Assembly (NCBI RefSeq): GCF_029784165.1
Contig: NC_073695.1
Span: 215,377,493-215,441,492, forward strand
Reading direction: 5' to 3'
Source of the DNA: Wyeomyia smithii
Taxonomy: Eukaryota; Arthropoda; Insecta; Diptera; Culicidae
DNA length: 64,000 nucleotides
Each line of letters starts with the position of its first letter. The first letter of the stretch is position 1. Positions 46,250 to 57,864 of the stretch are shown in pieces. Position numbers and translations under genes: made by a program. Below the pieces are notes generated by a model. The model searched no databases and was not told where the DNA came from. It saw only the letters and a list, made by a program, of their open reading frames with translations.

Positions 46250-47942
46250 AGGTTTGTTTGCAATGTTTCTGCTGGGGCATCTTGTACGTTCTTCCTCATT
46301 AGTCTGTTCTGCAATCTATTTCGCAGCGATAAAGGATAGTGGTTGACCTTAAGATGTTCGTCTATGATGTCGTTGATCGCTTTTGGGGGGAGGTTTGTGC
46401 TGAGTTTTCGTACTCTCATGATAAAGTTGGCAACCACATTCATTTTCATATGCAACGGGTGACAAGAGAAAAAGTCCAGGAATCTACCCGAGGCCATGGG
46501 TTTGGAATACCATTCCGTTTTGATGGACTGGTCTGCTTTGCGGACTAGCACCATGTCGAGATATGGAATTCTTCCTTCCTCTTCTCTTTCACACGTAAAC
46601 TGTAGGTTGCTGTCATAGCTATTAAAAACATCTAGAACTTCTTCGACTTTGTCTGCGGGCACAGCAAGGATTAAGTCATCTACATATTTTTTCAAAAGTG
46701 GGAAATTCAACCGTTCTACCACTTCTTCAAGCAATAATTCCATAACTAAATCAGCTGCAGTTGGCGAGAAGGGATTCCCCATGGCGGTTCCAGAGATCTG
46801 TTTGAAGTACTGTCCACGAAATGAGAAGTAGCTACATTCCATGCAGAAATTTACAGTTTCAATGAAAAAATCAAGGTTGATTTTCGTGTGTCGTTTGATT
46901 ATATCCCATTTGGTTATTATTGTGTGTATTACTAGACTCTTGGGTATGCAAGTGAATAGAGATACCACATCCAACGAAATAAGAATGTAGCTTGGTGGCA
47001 GTCGTACCGTATTAATGTACTCGCAGAAACTGAAAGAGTCTGTTACATTATACTCACACTCAATCGATGCTCGCACGATGCGTCCAATATATTTAGACAG
47101 CATGTATGATGGTCCTCCGATGTTGGGTACGACTGGCCGGAGCGGTAGGTACTGCTTATGTGCTTTCGGTAGTCCATATATTCTTGGGCAATGCGATGAC
47201 AAGGTGCGTAGCTGATAGGCTGTTGTTGAATCAATCAACTCTAAGTTTAGCAGTCGATTTACCAAATCGTTGTTTTGCTTTTGAAAACCTGATGTGGGTT
47301 GGTTTTAGTGGGCTTGTATGTGTTCTCATCAGACAGTAGGTGTAGCATTTTTGAGTTGTAATCATTCTCGTACATTATAACGGTTTGTTTTCCCTTGTCA
47401 GACTGAACAATAATCGTGTCTGGGTTATCTTTGACGAAGCGCTTTGTTATTTTGCAGGCATGTTGTAAGAATGCGTTCAGAGGATCGTATGATGCTGAAT
47501 CAAACGTGTGCAGATAGTTCTGAATCATATTGACGACATTGCATCGATTACGATCTCGCACTGATTTATCCGGATTGGAAATAAGGACATTTTCCAAATC
47601 CGCGATCAAGTGGAAAACTGGCACGTCAGTGACGGAGGTATATGGCAAAGCGAACTTCGGTCCTAAGCTCAACAAAACCTCAGTCTCTGGTGGAATTGTT
47701 GTTGATGTAGCGTTGTGAACTGCTTTTGTGTTACCATTGGGGGTTGGCGGATTGCTTCGATCCACGGAAACGGAGAGCAAGTTGTCAAATTTTCGTTTAG
47801 TGGTTTTCGTGCTGTGTTCGGTATGTGTTTGCAAAAAATTATCCTGGAACCGAAGAAAGCTCTGTGCGATATGTTCAGGCAGGATATGTACAATCTGTCC
47901 TTTCACACAGCATAACTTGTGCGCAATAGAGTTTGCATGCAA
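46228..47942 (-). pseudogene. Penelope reverse transcriptase, frameshifted once
   Basis: The N-terminal frame is 47942-47259 (FLRFQDNFLQTHTEHSTK; DNPDTIIVQSDKGKQTVIMY), then a one-base shift near 47262 into 47265-46228. The RT core shows PRIYGLPKAHK, LPLRPVVPNIGGPSYMLSKY, LISLDVVSLFTCIP, GTAMGNPFSPTAADLVME and the catalytic box LKKYVDDLILAVP, followed by IPYLDMVLVR. This RT is related to telomerase RT and distinct from the non-LTR enzymes elsewhere in the window. Both frame breaks are in A-rich runs, and the residues around them are otherwise conserved, so the copy is fairly young. Confidence 0.9.
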
Positions 47943-48362
47943 GGTTGCTGGTTACGGAAAAAATGGTTTAGTATGATTGAGAGTGCTACGAGTTCCGCTT
48001 CGTTAAAGTGTACAGTTTTTAATTTGTTTTTTTTTTTCTTTAATTTGCATAATGTAAGAAGCATGAATTGTATTTGATATCATGTTTAGCTAATTTAATG
48101 TATTTTTGGATGTTCTGTTAGGATGATTACTTTCTGTTTTGACAATCAATGCTCTAGCCGAAGAACCACTTCACAGGAAAATGGTCCTCTCGGTAATGAT
48201 GTTATGTGCATAATTTATGTATTTGTTTCTAAAAGTCGTTTTGATCTTAATTTACTTGTAGAGCCTTGATAAAAAATATATATTATTCGAAACGTCGGTG
48301 TAAGAGAAAAATATCGTTTTCTTTTCACATTTTAAAGACTGCGAAGCCGAAAGAAACTCCCC
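47903..48362. repeat. Right arm of the Penelope inverted repeat
   Basis: Reverse complement of 45204-45659. It includes the first codons of the N-terminal RT frame. Confidence 0.9.
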
Positions 48363-48550
48363 ATATTTTCAACGTAAAATTTTCGACCACTTGACAAAAT
48401 CGAGAAGAAGAATAGATTTACGTTCAAAATCTGTAGAAATTTGACGGTAAATTGGACAAATAACAGAAATAAGATGAAAATAGGTGATGAATAATAGAGC
48501 GATTACCCTATATATTGTAACCAGCTGGCAAATGAATGACGAACTGATTA

Positions 48551-49566
48551 CACAGTGCAACAATTTTTTTACCTTGGCTTCTATGTATGATTTTTCGATG
48601 AAGTTTGAAGCAAAAATAAATTCCCCCGAGGTTGAACATATTTCAACTTATGGGGCAACAATGGCGCCATTTTGAATTTTTGAGAAACTGGAAATTTTTG
48701 TGACTTTTTCGACGCCATTTTGTTTTAAGACCAAATATCAAAATTCTAAGAGTTTGTCCACATATTAGCATCTTTTTACCCATCTTTTGAAAAAAAAAAA
48801 AAAAACAAATCTTAAATCGGACAAAACTATGCTCACAACGGTGATTCTACGAACCCGGTTTTTGCATGATTTTAATATATTTCACAAAGCAAAATATAAT
48901 CGAGTATGTCTGAGCATCAATGGTAATGCGCTAATATCTAAAAGTGGTAGTCAAATAATATCTTATATTGGGTAAAAAAGTCTCATGAATCGATTGGTTG
49001 GTGTCTGATCCACGTAAAATGTCAGCAACATATCGATTTTGCCAATACTAAAATAGGGGGCCAATACTAAAATAGGGGAATCGGGGCAAAATTGGTAAGT
49101 TGCTGACATTTTACGTGGATAAGATACCAACCAATTAATTCCTGAGACTTTTTTACTCAATATACATAATTTGATTACCACTTTTAGATATTAGCGCATT
49201 ACCATTGATGCTCGATAATATTTCGCTTTGTGAATTATACTAAAACTATGCCAAAACCGGTTTCGAGGAATCACCGTTTTGAGTTCAGTTTTTGTCTGAT
49301 TAAAGATCTGTTTTTTTTTAAAGATGGGTAATAAGATGCTAATATGTGGACAAACTCTTAGAATTTTGATATATATGGTCTAAAACAAAATGGTGCCAGA
49401 AAAACATCAAAAATTTCCGATTTTCCAAAAATTCAAAATGGTGCCATTGTTGCCTCTTAAGTTGATATATGTTCAAACTCGGGGAAAATTGGTTCTGCAT
49501 CAAAATACAAAAAAATTATATATCGAAACCAAGGCAGATAAATAAGTAAATTTCTGTTGCACTGTG
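48551..49566. mobile_element. 1.0 kb fold-back element, arms of about 470 bp
   Basis: Termini CACAGTGCAACA and TGTTGCACTGTG. Arms match throughout: for example GAGTTTGTCCACATATTAGC (48749) and GCTAATATGTGGACAAACTC (49337); TGACATTTTACGTGGAT (49104) and ATCCACGTAAAATGTCA (49009). The loop at about 49030-49095 has two direct copies of CCAATACTAAAATAGGGG. No coding sequence. The class is unknown. Confidence 0.85.
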
Positions 49567-49588
49567 TTGCTCATGCAGACCTTACCCT

Positions 49589-49797
49589 CCCAGCTGGTCT
49601 TGAGGTACGATGCTGGCCTAACAAGCCAGTTGTCGTAGGTTCGAGTGTCGGCTCGGGAGAGACTGTTAGTGTTAGTAGGATCGTAGCGCTGGCCCCGCAA
49701 TTGTCCTGTACACTTAACAGTTGGCTGTGAAGTCTGTGTATAATAAACAAAAGGTCGAGTTCCGAATCGAAATGTAGCACCAAGGCTTTGCTATTCG
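49589..49797 (+). mobile_element. tRNA-derived SINE, family A, copy 3
   Basis: Plus-strand head CCAGCTGGTCTTGAGGTACG (box A region), box B GTAGGTTCGAGTGTCGGCTC, then GAGACTGTTAGTGTTAGTAG and a tail ending CCAAGGCTTTGCTATTC. It is the best-preserved orientation reference for the family. It begins about 22 bp after the fold-back element at 48551-49566. Confidence 0.82.
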
Positions 49798-50045
49798 CAA
49801 AAATTTGTTATAGAATGTAAATCTCAATTTATAATTTATATGTTTTTGATGCAGCAACACGCATTTGAATTGGTAAATTATTTTCTATTTATTATTATTT
49901 TTATTCAATCACCTGAGGTGAAAAAATATTTTTTAAGGTAATCGATAATTCTGTAGAATTTTCATGGAGTCTCCCATTCAAGGTCTAGTATACCACTATT
50001 GAAAGGCAACTTCTGTGTGAATAATTCACATCTCGTCAAGATACA
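49798..50045. other. Short AT-rich spacer
   Basis: No features seen. Confidence 0.3.
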
Positions 50046-50047
50046 TA

Positions 50048-51641
50048 TGGTCGGTGTTAAGTCGGACCGGACCAAGTCGCAAAATTGGAAAAAACGAGTT
50101 AACGATAGTATTGGATAATGATTTTTTAAAGCTACTTCACGCAACAATAAGATTTTATTTATCTCTAAAACAGCAGAAATAACAGCATAATTTTTGTCTG
50201 CATGACCAATGAAAAGCGATTACAATGTTCAGTCAGAATGAACCAAGTGTTTATTTTCAAGGAGACTGCCTTCGGTCAACTATTGATAAAAGCGAACGAA
50301 CGGAAGAATTTTCAAGCGTTTTTCCGGATTTCTTTGTATCAGAGAACTCTTTCACTCACCCGCACCCCCCCATCGGAATTTTCGAAGTTTCACGCACTGC
50401 CGTGGTTTTGAATGTGTTTTTGTACCGTTTATTGCTGTCACTAACATGACCTGATTTCATGCCTTATAGTGTGCAGACAAAGTGAACCATGTGTTAAGCA
50501 GAAAAGAGTTGAAATTATCGGAATTTACAGCATCGGTTTGAGGTCAACATAAATGAATTTCAACACTATCAGGCAACTAATCGGAATGCTTCTTTACCCG
50601 TTAGTCAAACAAGTATACTTTACCAGTAAATGAGGAAAATGTACATGGTCCACTCTGATTGAACACATAAATGAGAAACGTTAGTCATTTGTGTGGGTGA
50701 CACAATATCCTACAATTTCAGAAAGAAGTTCAAGTTACAGAAGTAATACTGACTTCAAACTTGATGAGTTTACCAATGAATTATATCCTCAGGAGGTTGA
50801 AATAAGTGGTAAGTGTATGTTTGTTAATGTTTTATGCAAGCTCATTAGATTTATGCCCGTAATGAAATTACGAAGCTAAAGGCAACACAAGCGATTGTTT
50901 GGAGAAGATCTTTCATATTAATACAAGAAGAAGCTGACTCGATTGTCATTTAAGTGTGTAAAGCATGTTGTCAATATCTATTCAATATTATTTTCTAATC
51001 AATAATGGTGAACCTGTGCCAACTTTTCATGAAGCTGTCCTTGAGCCACTACATCCAAACGTGACAGAAATTCCAGAACCAAAACACGAGGAAACCATCT
51101 AGTCCATTATCAATTCTACGGCAATTTTGGCCAAAGTTGCAGAGAAAGTGGATGATTACGAATAACTTAATTGAGTGAATTAACCATATTTTTGTTCCAT
51201 TAAAACATTCCGCTCCTACCATTGATTTGTTAAAACAAACACAGTTTAAAGTTTATTCAAACTATTTTCAATAATTGTTAATGTCTCAGAAGCTAACCAT
51301 GTAGATTAAAAACTTTTTGATTGTTCGACGATCAATGGACTAAAATTATTTGTTCAATTGTTCAGTCATAATGGACCAAGTCATTGATGATTCTTCATTG
51401 ATTCAATCAGAGTGGACCAAGTACATTTAATCAGTTACTAACCTGTCCTTTTTGAGCTCACGGCACTCTTTTTTCCAATTGTCACATTGCATGATACAGT
51501 TAGAGAGTTACTCCAAATTTTAACATCAAAACTGCGCATCAATATTGAAAACTTCAAAATTCCCAGAGCAACAATCTTCAAACTCGTTTCTTTCGAAATG
51601 ATTAAAATGTCACTTGGTCCGGTCTGACTTAACACCGACCA
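50048..51641. mobile_element. 1.6 kb TIR element with subterminal repeats, TA target duplication
   Basis: Left end TGGTCGGTGTTAAGTCGGAC and right end in reverse TGGTCGGTGTTAAGTCAGAC, both continuing CGGACCAAGT; TA on both sides (50046-50047, 51642-51643). The related motif TCAGTCAxAATGxACCAAGT occurs inside near 50230, 51363 and 51402, and inverted near 50649. No convincing transposase; the longest frame is about 74 codons. It is a non-autonomous or internally decayed element, probably of the Tc1/mariner/pogo group given the TA sites. Confidence 0.7.
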
Positions 51642-54600
51642 TATAGTTTTTTGCCTGCGTCAAAAGCAAATATTTCTGCAACTCATTTCATCCCATCAAA
51701 CAAACGACAGCTGAAAGCTAAGCAGGGCAACGGTTGAATATGCATACAATTGTAACTTGAAAGATTAAATTCGAAGACCCCAATCATGAACTAGATGCAC
51801 TCCCGGCAAAAAAAAGATCGGTTTCTCGCGCACAAAGCGTATGCAGGAAGTCAGAAACAAAACAAAACGAGTTTACACATGAGAATGTTATTTTTAAATT
51901 AAAACTCTTCGCTTCGTTCCCAGAGAAGATGAGTTTTTTTCCACGCTTTTAATCAGTTGCCTGCCGGTTGCAGCGCAACTGCTCGATGGGACTTATGGGA
52001 GTTCAGCTCCGGGGTCCGGTCCGTGACGAAGGCTGCCTCTCTTCGGTCGAGGTCTGACAGCTGGTGCCAAAATGTGTGCGGTGGCCACCATTTGAAATGC
52101 CCTTCGAAATTTGCCTTCTCCGCAAGTTGAATAAATAATCTAAATTTCTTAACTCTCGCTCGAGCTGTGCGGCGATGTTGGTGTCAATTTGAGTTCTGAA
52201 AAATAGAAAACGAACGGGAAACGTCTCTTGACTCCATAATGCGGCCGATCGAGTCGAGCGGCGATGCCACTCGAATCAATCAAAATGCTTCCCTCGAGTG
52301 GCTACTAGCTACTGCAGCAGCAGCCGTGAATAGAAGATCTACGGATGTTACGACTCGTCTAGTCTATGAATGGAAATGTGAGGAACAATGGATTATTCTG
52401 ATGCAAATTTTTATGAACTTTTAGAAGTAAAAGATGTACCTATTCGTCATATCTATTCAACCGGTTGCTAGTGAGAGACTTCGAGAGATTAGAAAAAATA
52501 CTTCGAACACTTCTGCTAAACCCAACCGAAGATGAACATAAAAAATAACTTAATTGCTTTATTTGTGCGGTTAAGCTCCTAAAACCATATTCACATTTAA
52601 GAAGGTAGCCGGTTTTGTCCTTGGCACTACCATTAGAATCGAACAACCTTGGCAAGTAAAATAACTTCATTCCAACATTTTGCACATCTTCATTCAACAT
52701 ATTATCTAACAAACCATAACGTTGTAAATTGTTCTCCCTCCTCAGCCAAACCTTCGGAGAACTTCCACTAGCCCACATACATTAACCACGGTCTCCCCAA
52801 GATGTCAGTTAGGTACAGCAGGGTAGCAGTCTGACTACCGCGAAATTCGGTTGACCAAAGAAACCGAAATCTGTGCTCGGTCGGATATCGGGTTTCGGTT
52901 AACCTTGAGCCTGAAATCAATCATTCTGACTTGTCCCTGCAGTGCATGCGTTCCGCTTCCTAGGTGTCATCCGTCACTGCTGCTGCTGCAAAGTCCGTGT
53001 GTGGCAAAATTACTGGGGTTTTAGTCCCTTGTAGACACCTTTTTTGTTCTACAGCATCGGGAGCAATAAAAATAAAAATATTTTTATTGCTCTGCCCGTT
53101 TCATCCGAGCCTCTCGGTCACCAGAGCTCCTACCCGCAGGAGCAACCGACCAAGTATCCCTCAATAAAACAAACAGGCAGAGAACGATTTTCGTTCAATG
53201 CCAACAAAGATGGCACATAACCACACCACCCGAAATGAGTTCATAGATACTTGGAAGTTAGTTTCACACTTTCAGCGCAGCACTATAAAACGATAAAAAG
53301 TGTTTCCAGTCGTGTTGACTGTGCCATTCAAAATGACACAACCGAACCGCTCTGGAACGTATACGGATGTAAACGGAAAATCCCTCTGATCGGAAAGCAG
53401 CCACAAAGTAATTTCCATAATCGTTAAAATCGTTAAAAATAAAATCACTCAGCAGCGAGAGCGCTCGGAATGTAACTGAATTCAGTTAAAATGTTGCTGA
53501 ACGATATGAAAATTCGCAACTGCTCTTGTCTACACTTCTCTCTGCTATTACTAGGCTGTCAAATGTTTGATGTTGCATTAGCGTTTGCAATAATGATCAA
53601 ATTTTCCTAATAAAATTGTAACAATTTCAGAAATTCATTCATGATTCATAAAAAATTATAGGAAGTTTTTCCCACAATGCAATTAAACTTCAAAGTCTGT
53701 TGCCTCGATTTTTAGTGTTCTGTAATTCCCTATAGATTCTGCATCTTCTTTCAAGGACTCATTACCACTCCACTCTAACCAAGCTACCATTCCATCTGTC
53801 TCACTGTGAACCGCACACCTTCTGCCTCTTGGTGTCCGGCTGCGTCAGTGGCTGCGAATCAACAACAACACCAAGCACCTGAGCTGTGGATAATGCGGCC
53901 GGTACAATGCTTTCCATTAGCGCAGAACAGAACTTTGATCGTCGTGAGACATACCGATAATCGTACGCGTCTCCCTGGGTGCTGCAGCCTTTCAAGGGCA
54001 AATGTATTTTCAGCCCGGCCTTAGAGAGGAGATGCGCGGTCGAGCTACCGATACACGCTCCAATGCGCGATGCCATGCCGCTGTAATTCCATCAAAGCAA
54101 AACCACCCTACAAGCGAACGCAATCAAATCCCGAAAAAAAGAGCATCACGACGGGAATCAACTTTAATGCCTGCGGATTTGTGAAACGTCTGTAGCAATC
54201 CTGAGAACACACCAGGACAGCGAAAAAGTGCATCACGAAACATTAAATGCACATCGGTACACCGACCGACCGCGCAGCCCATGATCAGCCGCTCTCCCTT
54301 GTTCGCGCGAATAAAAAACTTCTTCGCGATGATGGGAAAAAGAGTGTAGCCGCGCAGCACGCCTGAGCCAATTTAAAACCTTTTTCTTCCTCTTCTCTCT
54401 GTCTCTCTCGACCACTTTGTCCCCAGTCACTGGCTTCCACTCTAAACAAACACTAAAACGTATAATCAAAATTAATTTTTGCTGTTAACGAAACGAAGCG
54501 GCTCGAGGGCGCGCTGGGAGAAGAAAATGTGCTCCGGCGAAGAAAATGAAAAGTTTCCGAAAAAGAAAAACAACACGAGAATGTTATAAAAATTCGCGAA

Positions 54601-55995
54601 CGGCATTGGCTTTTTTTGGTGGTTGCTGAAAAAAGTAAATGTGTTGAAGGGGGCCGCTTCGAGCGGTGATGGCAGAATGGTTACATCCTCCCGAGGGGGA
54701 AGCAAGCAGTAATCGTTCGCTTTTGCCGCCATTACTTTGAACCGTTGGCGGCAAAAGTGGACGAATAATGATCGAAGCAGTTCTGTTTGCTTTTAATAAA
54801 TCGCAGGTTGAACCTCATTTGCCGAAAAGGAGAGTTAAACCGTGTTTGAAAAGGGCTTCCGCCGCCCGCCGTTCAGCAGCGATTTGGGGAATCAATAGAA
54901 AAATATATTTTGAAAACACAATATCAGAGAGATTTTATTATTATTTATAATCAGTACTGTAATGTAACTGTACTAGCTATGCTATTATTATATTATTTCT
55001 AATTAGTACTATAATGTAAGTGTAAATGCTAGCAGTTCCAGCAACAATAACAAATAAAAACATTTAATTGTGTGACAGAAAATGCCTAATGACAATGTTA
55101 AGAATAGGTTATGTTTCTGTTTAATTCTATTACCAAAACATCGAATACCCTTATCTTATGTCGTCTGCAGATACGTACGTATTTCCATCATCAGTGCTTA
55201 TACGGACTATTTTTTCCTAACGACAAATCCTTATACTATTTTGCATTCATAGATGCATCCTCAATTTCTTGTGCTCTTTTAGCGACACAATTTTATAATA
55301 ACAATGAAAATGTACACATTAGAAAAGATAACTAAAACAAGATATCTAGCTTCCATATTTTTCAAACATTTTAAACACGACCGATTTCCGACGGTTAGTG
55401 CTGCCATCTGATGACTTAAATTCTCATAAAATTGTCACTATGAGCAAAACCGATTTATCGTGCATAGTCCGTCATCTTTCGTTGAGCTGATCAAGATTGT
55501 ATATGAAAAAGGTGTTGCAGTTTGGTCAGCTCGACGCTTAAGATAACATGCAGATTAATGATATTGTCATTTTTTGCACTTAATGCTATTGCCAGATTTT
55601 TTGCGCTTCAAAGTACGAAAGAAAAGTGGGAAATTGCTTGTCAGAGTGGGGGTTTATATTGAAGGGTTATATTTATTTTCAGGTCCCATTCTACCAACAC
55701 TTAAAGTTTGATATGTCGCAAGCCAGGTTTAGAACCATTGTGCATATGATCAGGTTCACCGGGACACCCGGTTTTTGCTTTATTAACCTCGGCAAGAGTG
55801 GAAAACACATAGCGGTTATCAGGAAGTTCTGATGGTACGCTTTATTTTAAATGATGCGCCGATAATTCTTGAATCTTCCTGAAAGTTCATGTTTGAGAAC
55901 TAAACATTCGTACACATTATAATCATTTTTCGGATAGCAGCACCGTACAGTCGTCCACATGGATACTGGAAAAATTGTTTCACCTTTCAGCAGTC
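51642..55995. other. Unassigned sequence, no supported gene
   Basis: GC-richer islands at 51940-52350 and 53750-54880 alternate with AT-rich DNA. Frames on both strands are under 92 codons, overlap each other and show no motif. A decayed direct duplication of about 60 bp lies at 54935-55045 (two TACTRTAATGTAA-type blocks). The part at 55396-55475 shares phrases with 57770-57835. This could be host intron DNA. Confidence 0.35.
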
Positions 55996-56008
55996 ATGTC
56001 TTGGCGTT

Positions 56009-56358
56009 TTTTTTTGCTCTCGCTTGTTTTCCGTCGGTCTAGTTCCGCCACTGTTGTTGTGCCAATCACCGACGCCCAGAGAGGCCACTCCACTCAGGAC
56101 CCTAACTCACGACCCGTTGATTAACGGACCGGCGCCAACGGTTTTACTTCCTCATGCGATGGAAGGCGTGATCCCAGAGATTTTTTCGCCTCAGAAAATC
56201 TCCCGGTGTCGGCTAGGATTGAATCTAGACCAGTTGGGTTGGTTGTGAGTGGATCACGCCACCCCACAACCATCGACACCTATGTCGGCTTTGGGATTCG
56301 AACCCAGGCGTCGAGCGTGGTTGGCGAAGACGTTACTAACCACGCTAGGCCTCCGCCT
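56009..56358 (-). mobile_element. Feilai-like tRNA-derived SINE, copy 2, with target duplication
   Basis: Minus-strand head at 56358: GGCGGAGGCCTAGCGTGGTT (box A region), box B GGGTTCGAATCCC. The body matches 29759-30100 (GTGGATCACGCC region, CGGGTCGTGAGTTAGGG, GGAACTAGACCGACGGAAAA). The 3' end is a T-run on the plus strand. A 13-bp duplication ATGTCTTGGCGTT flanks it at 55996-56008 and 56359-56371. Confidence 0.9.
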
Positions 56359-56371
56359 ATGTCTTGGCGTT

Positions 56372-56845
56372 GTCGTCAGTTTATTTGACGTTAAGTATAC
56401 ATCATATTAACAGTGTATAAACTAGTACGAGTTTTGCTCACGTGCAGCGACAATCATTTCCGATGAATTCAGCAAGAGCCAGGTATTTTGTTCTAATCAT
56501 ATTTGACATTTGGATAAGGGTAGTTGAGAACTCCATCGCAACATCATTTGAGTTGATTTAAGCGGTTTTAAAAACAAATTTTGTAATTATCTGTACGTTT
56601 ATAAATCTGTAAATGTAAGTTCAGAAAAGTAACATTCAATACACATTGCTGGTATTAATAGCAGAGCGGATGAATGTTAAATTCTTTTAGACTATATGTT
56701 TGGAAAACATCATAGTATTACATTCTCAATCATAATGTATAGAGGTTTAAAAGGCAACTATAAGAATTTCAAAAGAATTACAGAATTACAAAAAAACTTG
56801 CTAAATTTTGTAATTGCTGTATTACGAGCTTACTTATTTTAGCAG
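56372..56845. other. Unassigned AT-rich sequence before the gap
   Basis: No features seen. Confidence 0.3.
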
Positions 56846-57345
56846 NNNNNNNNNNNNNNNNNNNNNNNNNNNNNNNNNNNNNNNNNNNNNNNNNNNNNNN
56901 NNNNNNNNNNNNNNNNNNNNNNNNNNNNNNNNNNNNNNNNNNNNNNNNNNNNNNNNNNNNNNNNNNNNNNNNNNNNNNNNNNNNNNNNNNNNNNNNNNNN
57001 NNNNNNNNNNNNNNNNNNNNNNNNNNNNNNNNNNNNNNNNNNNNNNNNNNNNNNNNNNNNNNNNNNNNNNNNNNNNNNNNNNNNNNNNNNNNNNNNNNNN
57101 NNNNNNNNNNNNNNNNNNNNNNNNNNNNNNNNNNNNNNNNNNNNNNNNNNNNNNNNNNNNNNNNNNNNNNNNNNNNNNNNNNNNNNNNNNNNNNNNNNNN
57201 NNNNNNNNNNNNNNNNNNNNNNNNNNNNNNNNNNNNNNNNNNNNNNNNNNNNNNNNNNNNNNNNNNNNNNNNNNNNNNNNNNNNNNNNNNNNNNNNNNNN
57301 NNNNNNNNNNNNNNNNNNNNNNNNNNNNNNNNNNNNNNNNNNNNN
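56846..57345. other. Assembly gap (500 N)
   Basis: Exactly 500 N. A fixed length suggests a scaffolding gap of unknown true size. Confidence 0.98.
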
Positions 57346-57851
57346 ACTACCTTTGAGGATCACTTTCTTCCACATTGACAGTATATTTCTAACAAGGGAC
57401 AATGACGCAGTTTTTTAGGGAATTTCATTCTGTAGCACTTATTCTTAGCTTAGTATGTAATCGTTTTCTTATTTTTAAGTGTTTACACGCGAAAGTTTAG
57501 GCTTGAACAATAATTTGAAATCCAAGCGGGCGACATTAGACTCTGGAAAATCAAAGATAACTAGTACAAGATACCTAACTCTTGCAGCATGCGGCGGACA
57601 CGATTATGGCTGCGCGTGAACGAAAGTCGAACTAATCTGTATACTGGTAGTTTGATGATGACGGCAAGGTGGCGAAAGGTGAGGCATTTTTGATCAAAAT
57701 CCTTGTATGGTCCTGCCATCTGATTTTCAATATCGTTGCACGTGCGGCCATCTAATTTTCAATATCCTCATACGGTGTTGCCATACAGTTTAAATTCTCA
57801 TTTGGCGGATTATGCACGATAAATCAATTTTGCTAACAACTACAGTTTTAT
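57346..57851. other. Unassigned sequence between the gap and the RTE element
   Basis: Contains a short duplicated phrase (CCATCTGATTTTCAATATC and CCATCTAATTTTCAATATC, 57717 and 57750). No gene. Confidence 0.35.
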
Positions 57852-57864
57852 GCGCATTTAGGTT

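Larger units (their letters stand above)
45174..48362 (-). mobile_element. Penelope-like element with 456/460-bp inverted terminal repeats
   Basis: Long inverted repeats at 45204-45659 and 47903-48362 flank a minus-strand RT plus GIY-YIG coding region. A 13-bp direct repeat, CCATATTTTCAAC, lies at 45161-45173 and 48361-48373 and is taken as the target duplication, overlapping the element's last two bases. Between the left duplication and the left repeat there is a 30-bp extension (45174-45203) with no counterpart on the right. Such inverted terminal arrangements and short extensions are known for Penelope elements. The coding region is frameshifted. Confidence 0.85.
45082..48508. mobile_element. 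TA-flanked MITE that received the Penelope-like element
   Basis: The left end GGGTAATCGCTCCTATATTC and the right end, read in reverse, GGGTAATCGCTCTATTATTC, are imperfect TIRs with TA on each side (45080-45081, 48509-48510). Removing the insertion (and one target copy) leaves a MITE of about 225 bp, similar in size and ends to 31774-32013. Confidence 0.7.

Noticed and set aside
49589..49660. tRNA-like sequence with box A and box B
   Set aside because: The same unit recurs at 23192 and 33011 with a long non-tRNA body, so it is a SINE head, not a tRNA gene. The same applies to 29759, 56358 and 43625.
56814..57402. ORFs of 180-187 codons across the N run
   Set aside because: They consist almost entirely of unknown bases in the assembly gap.
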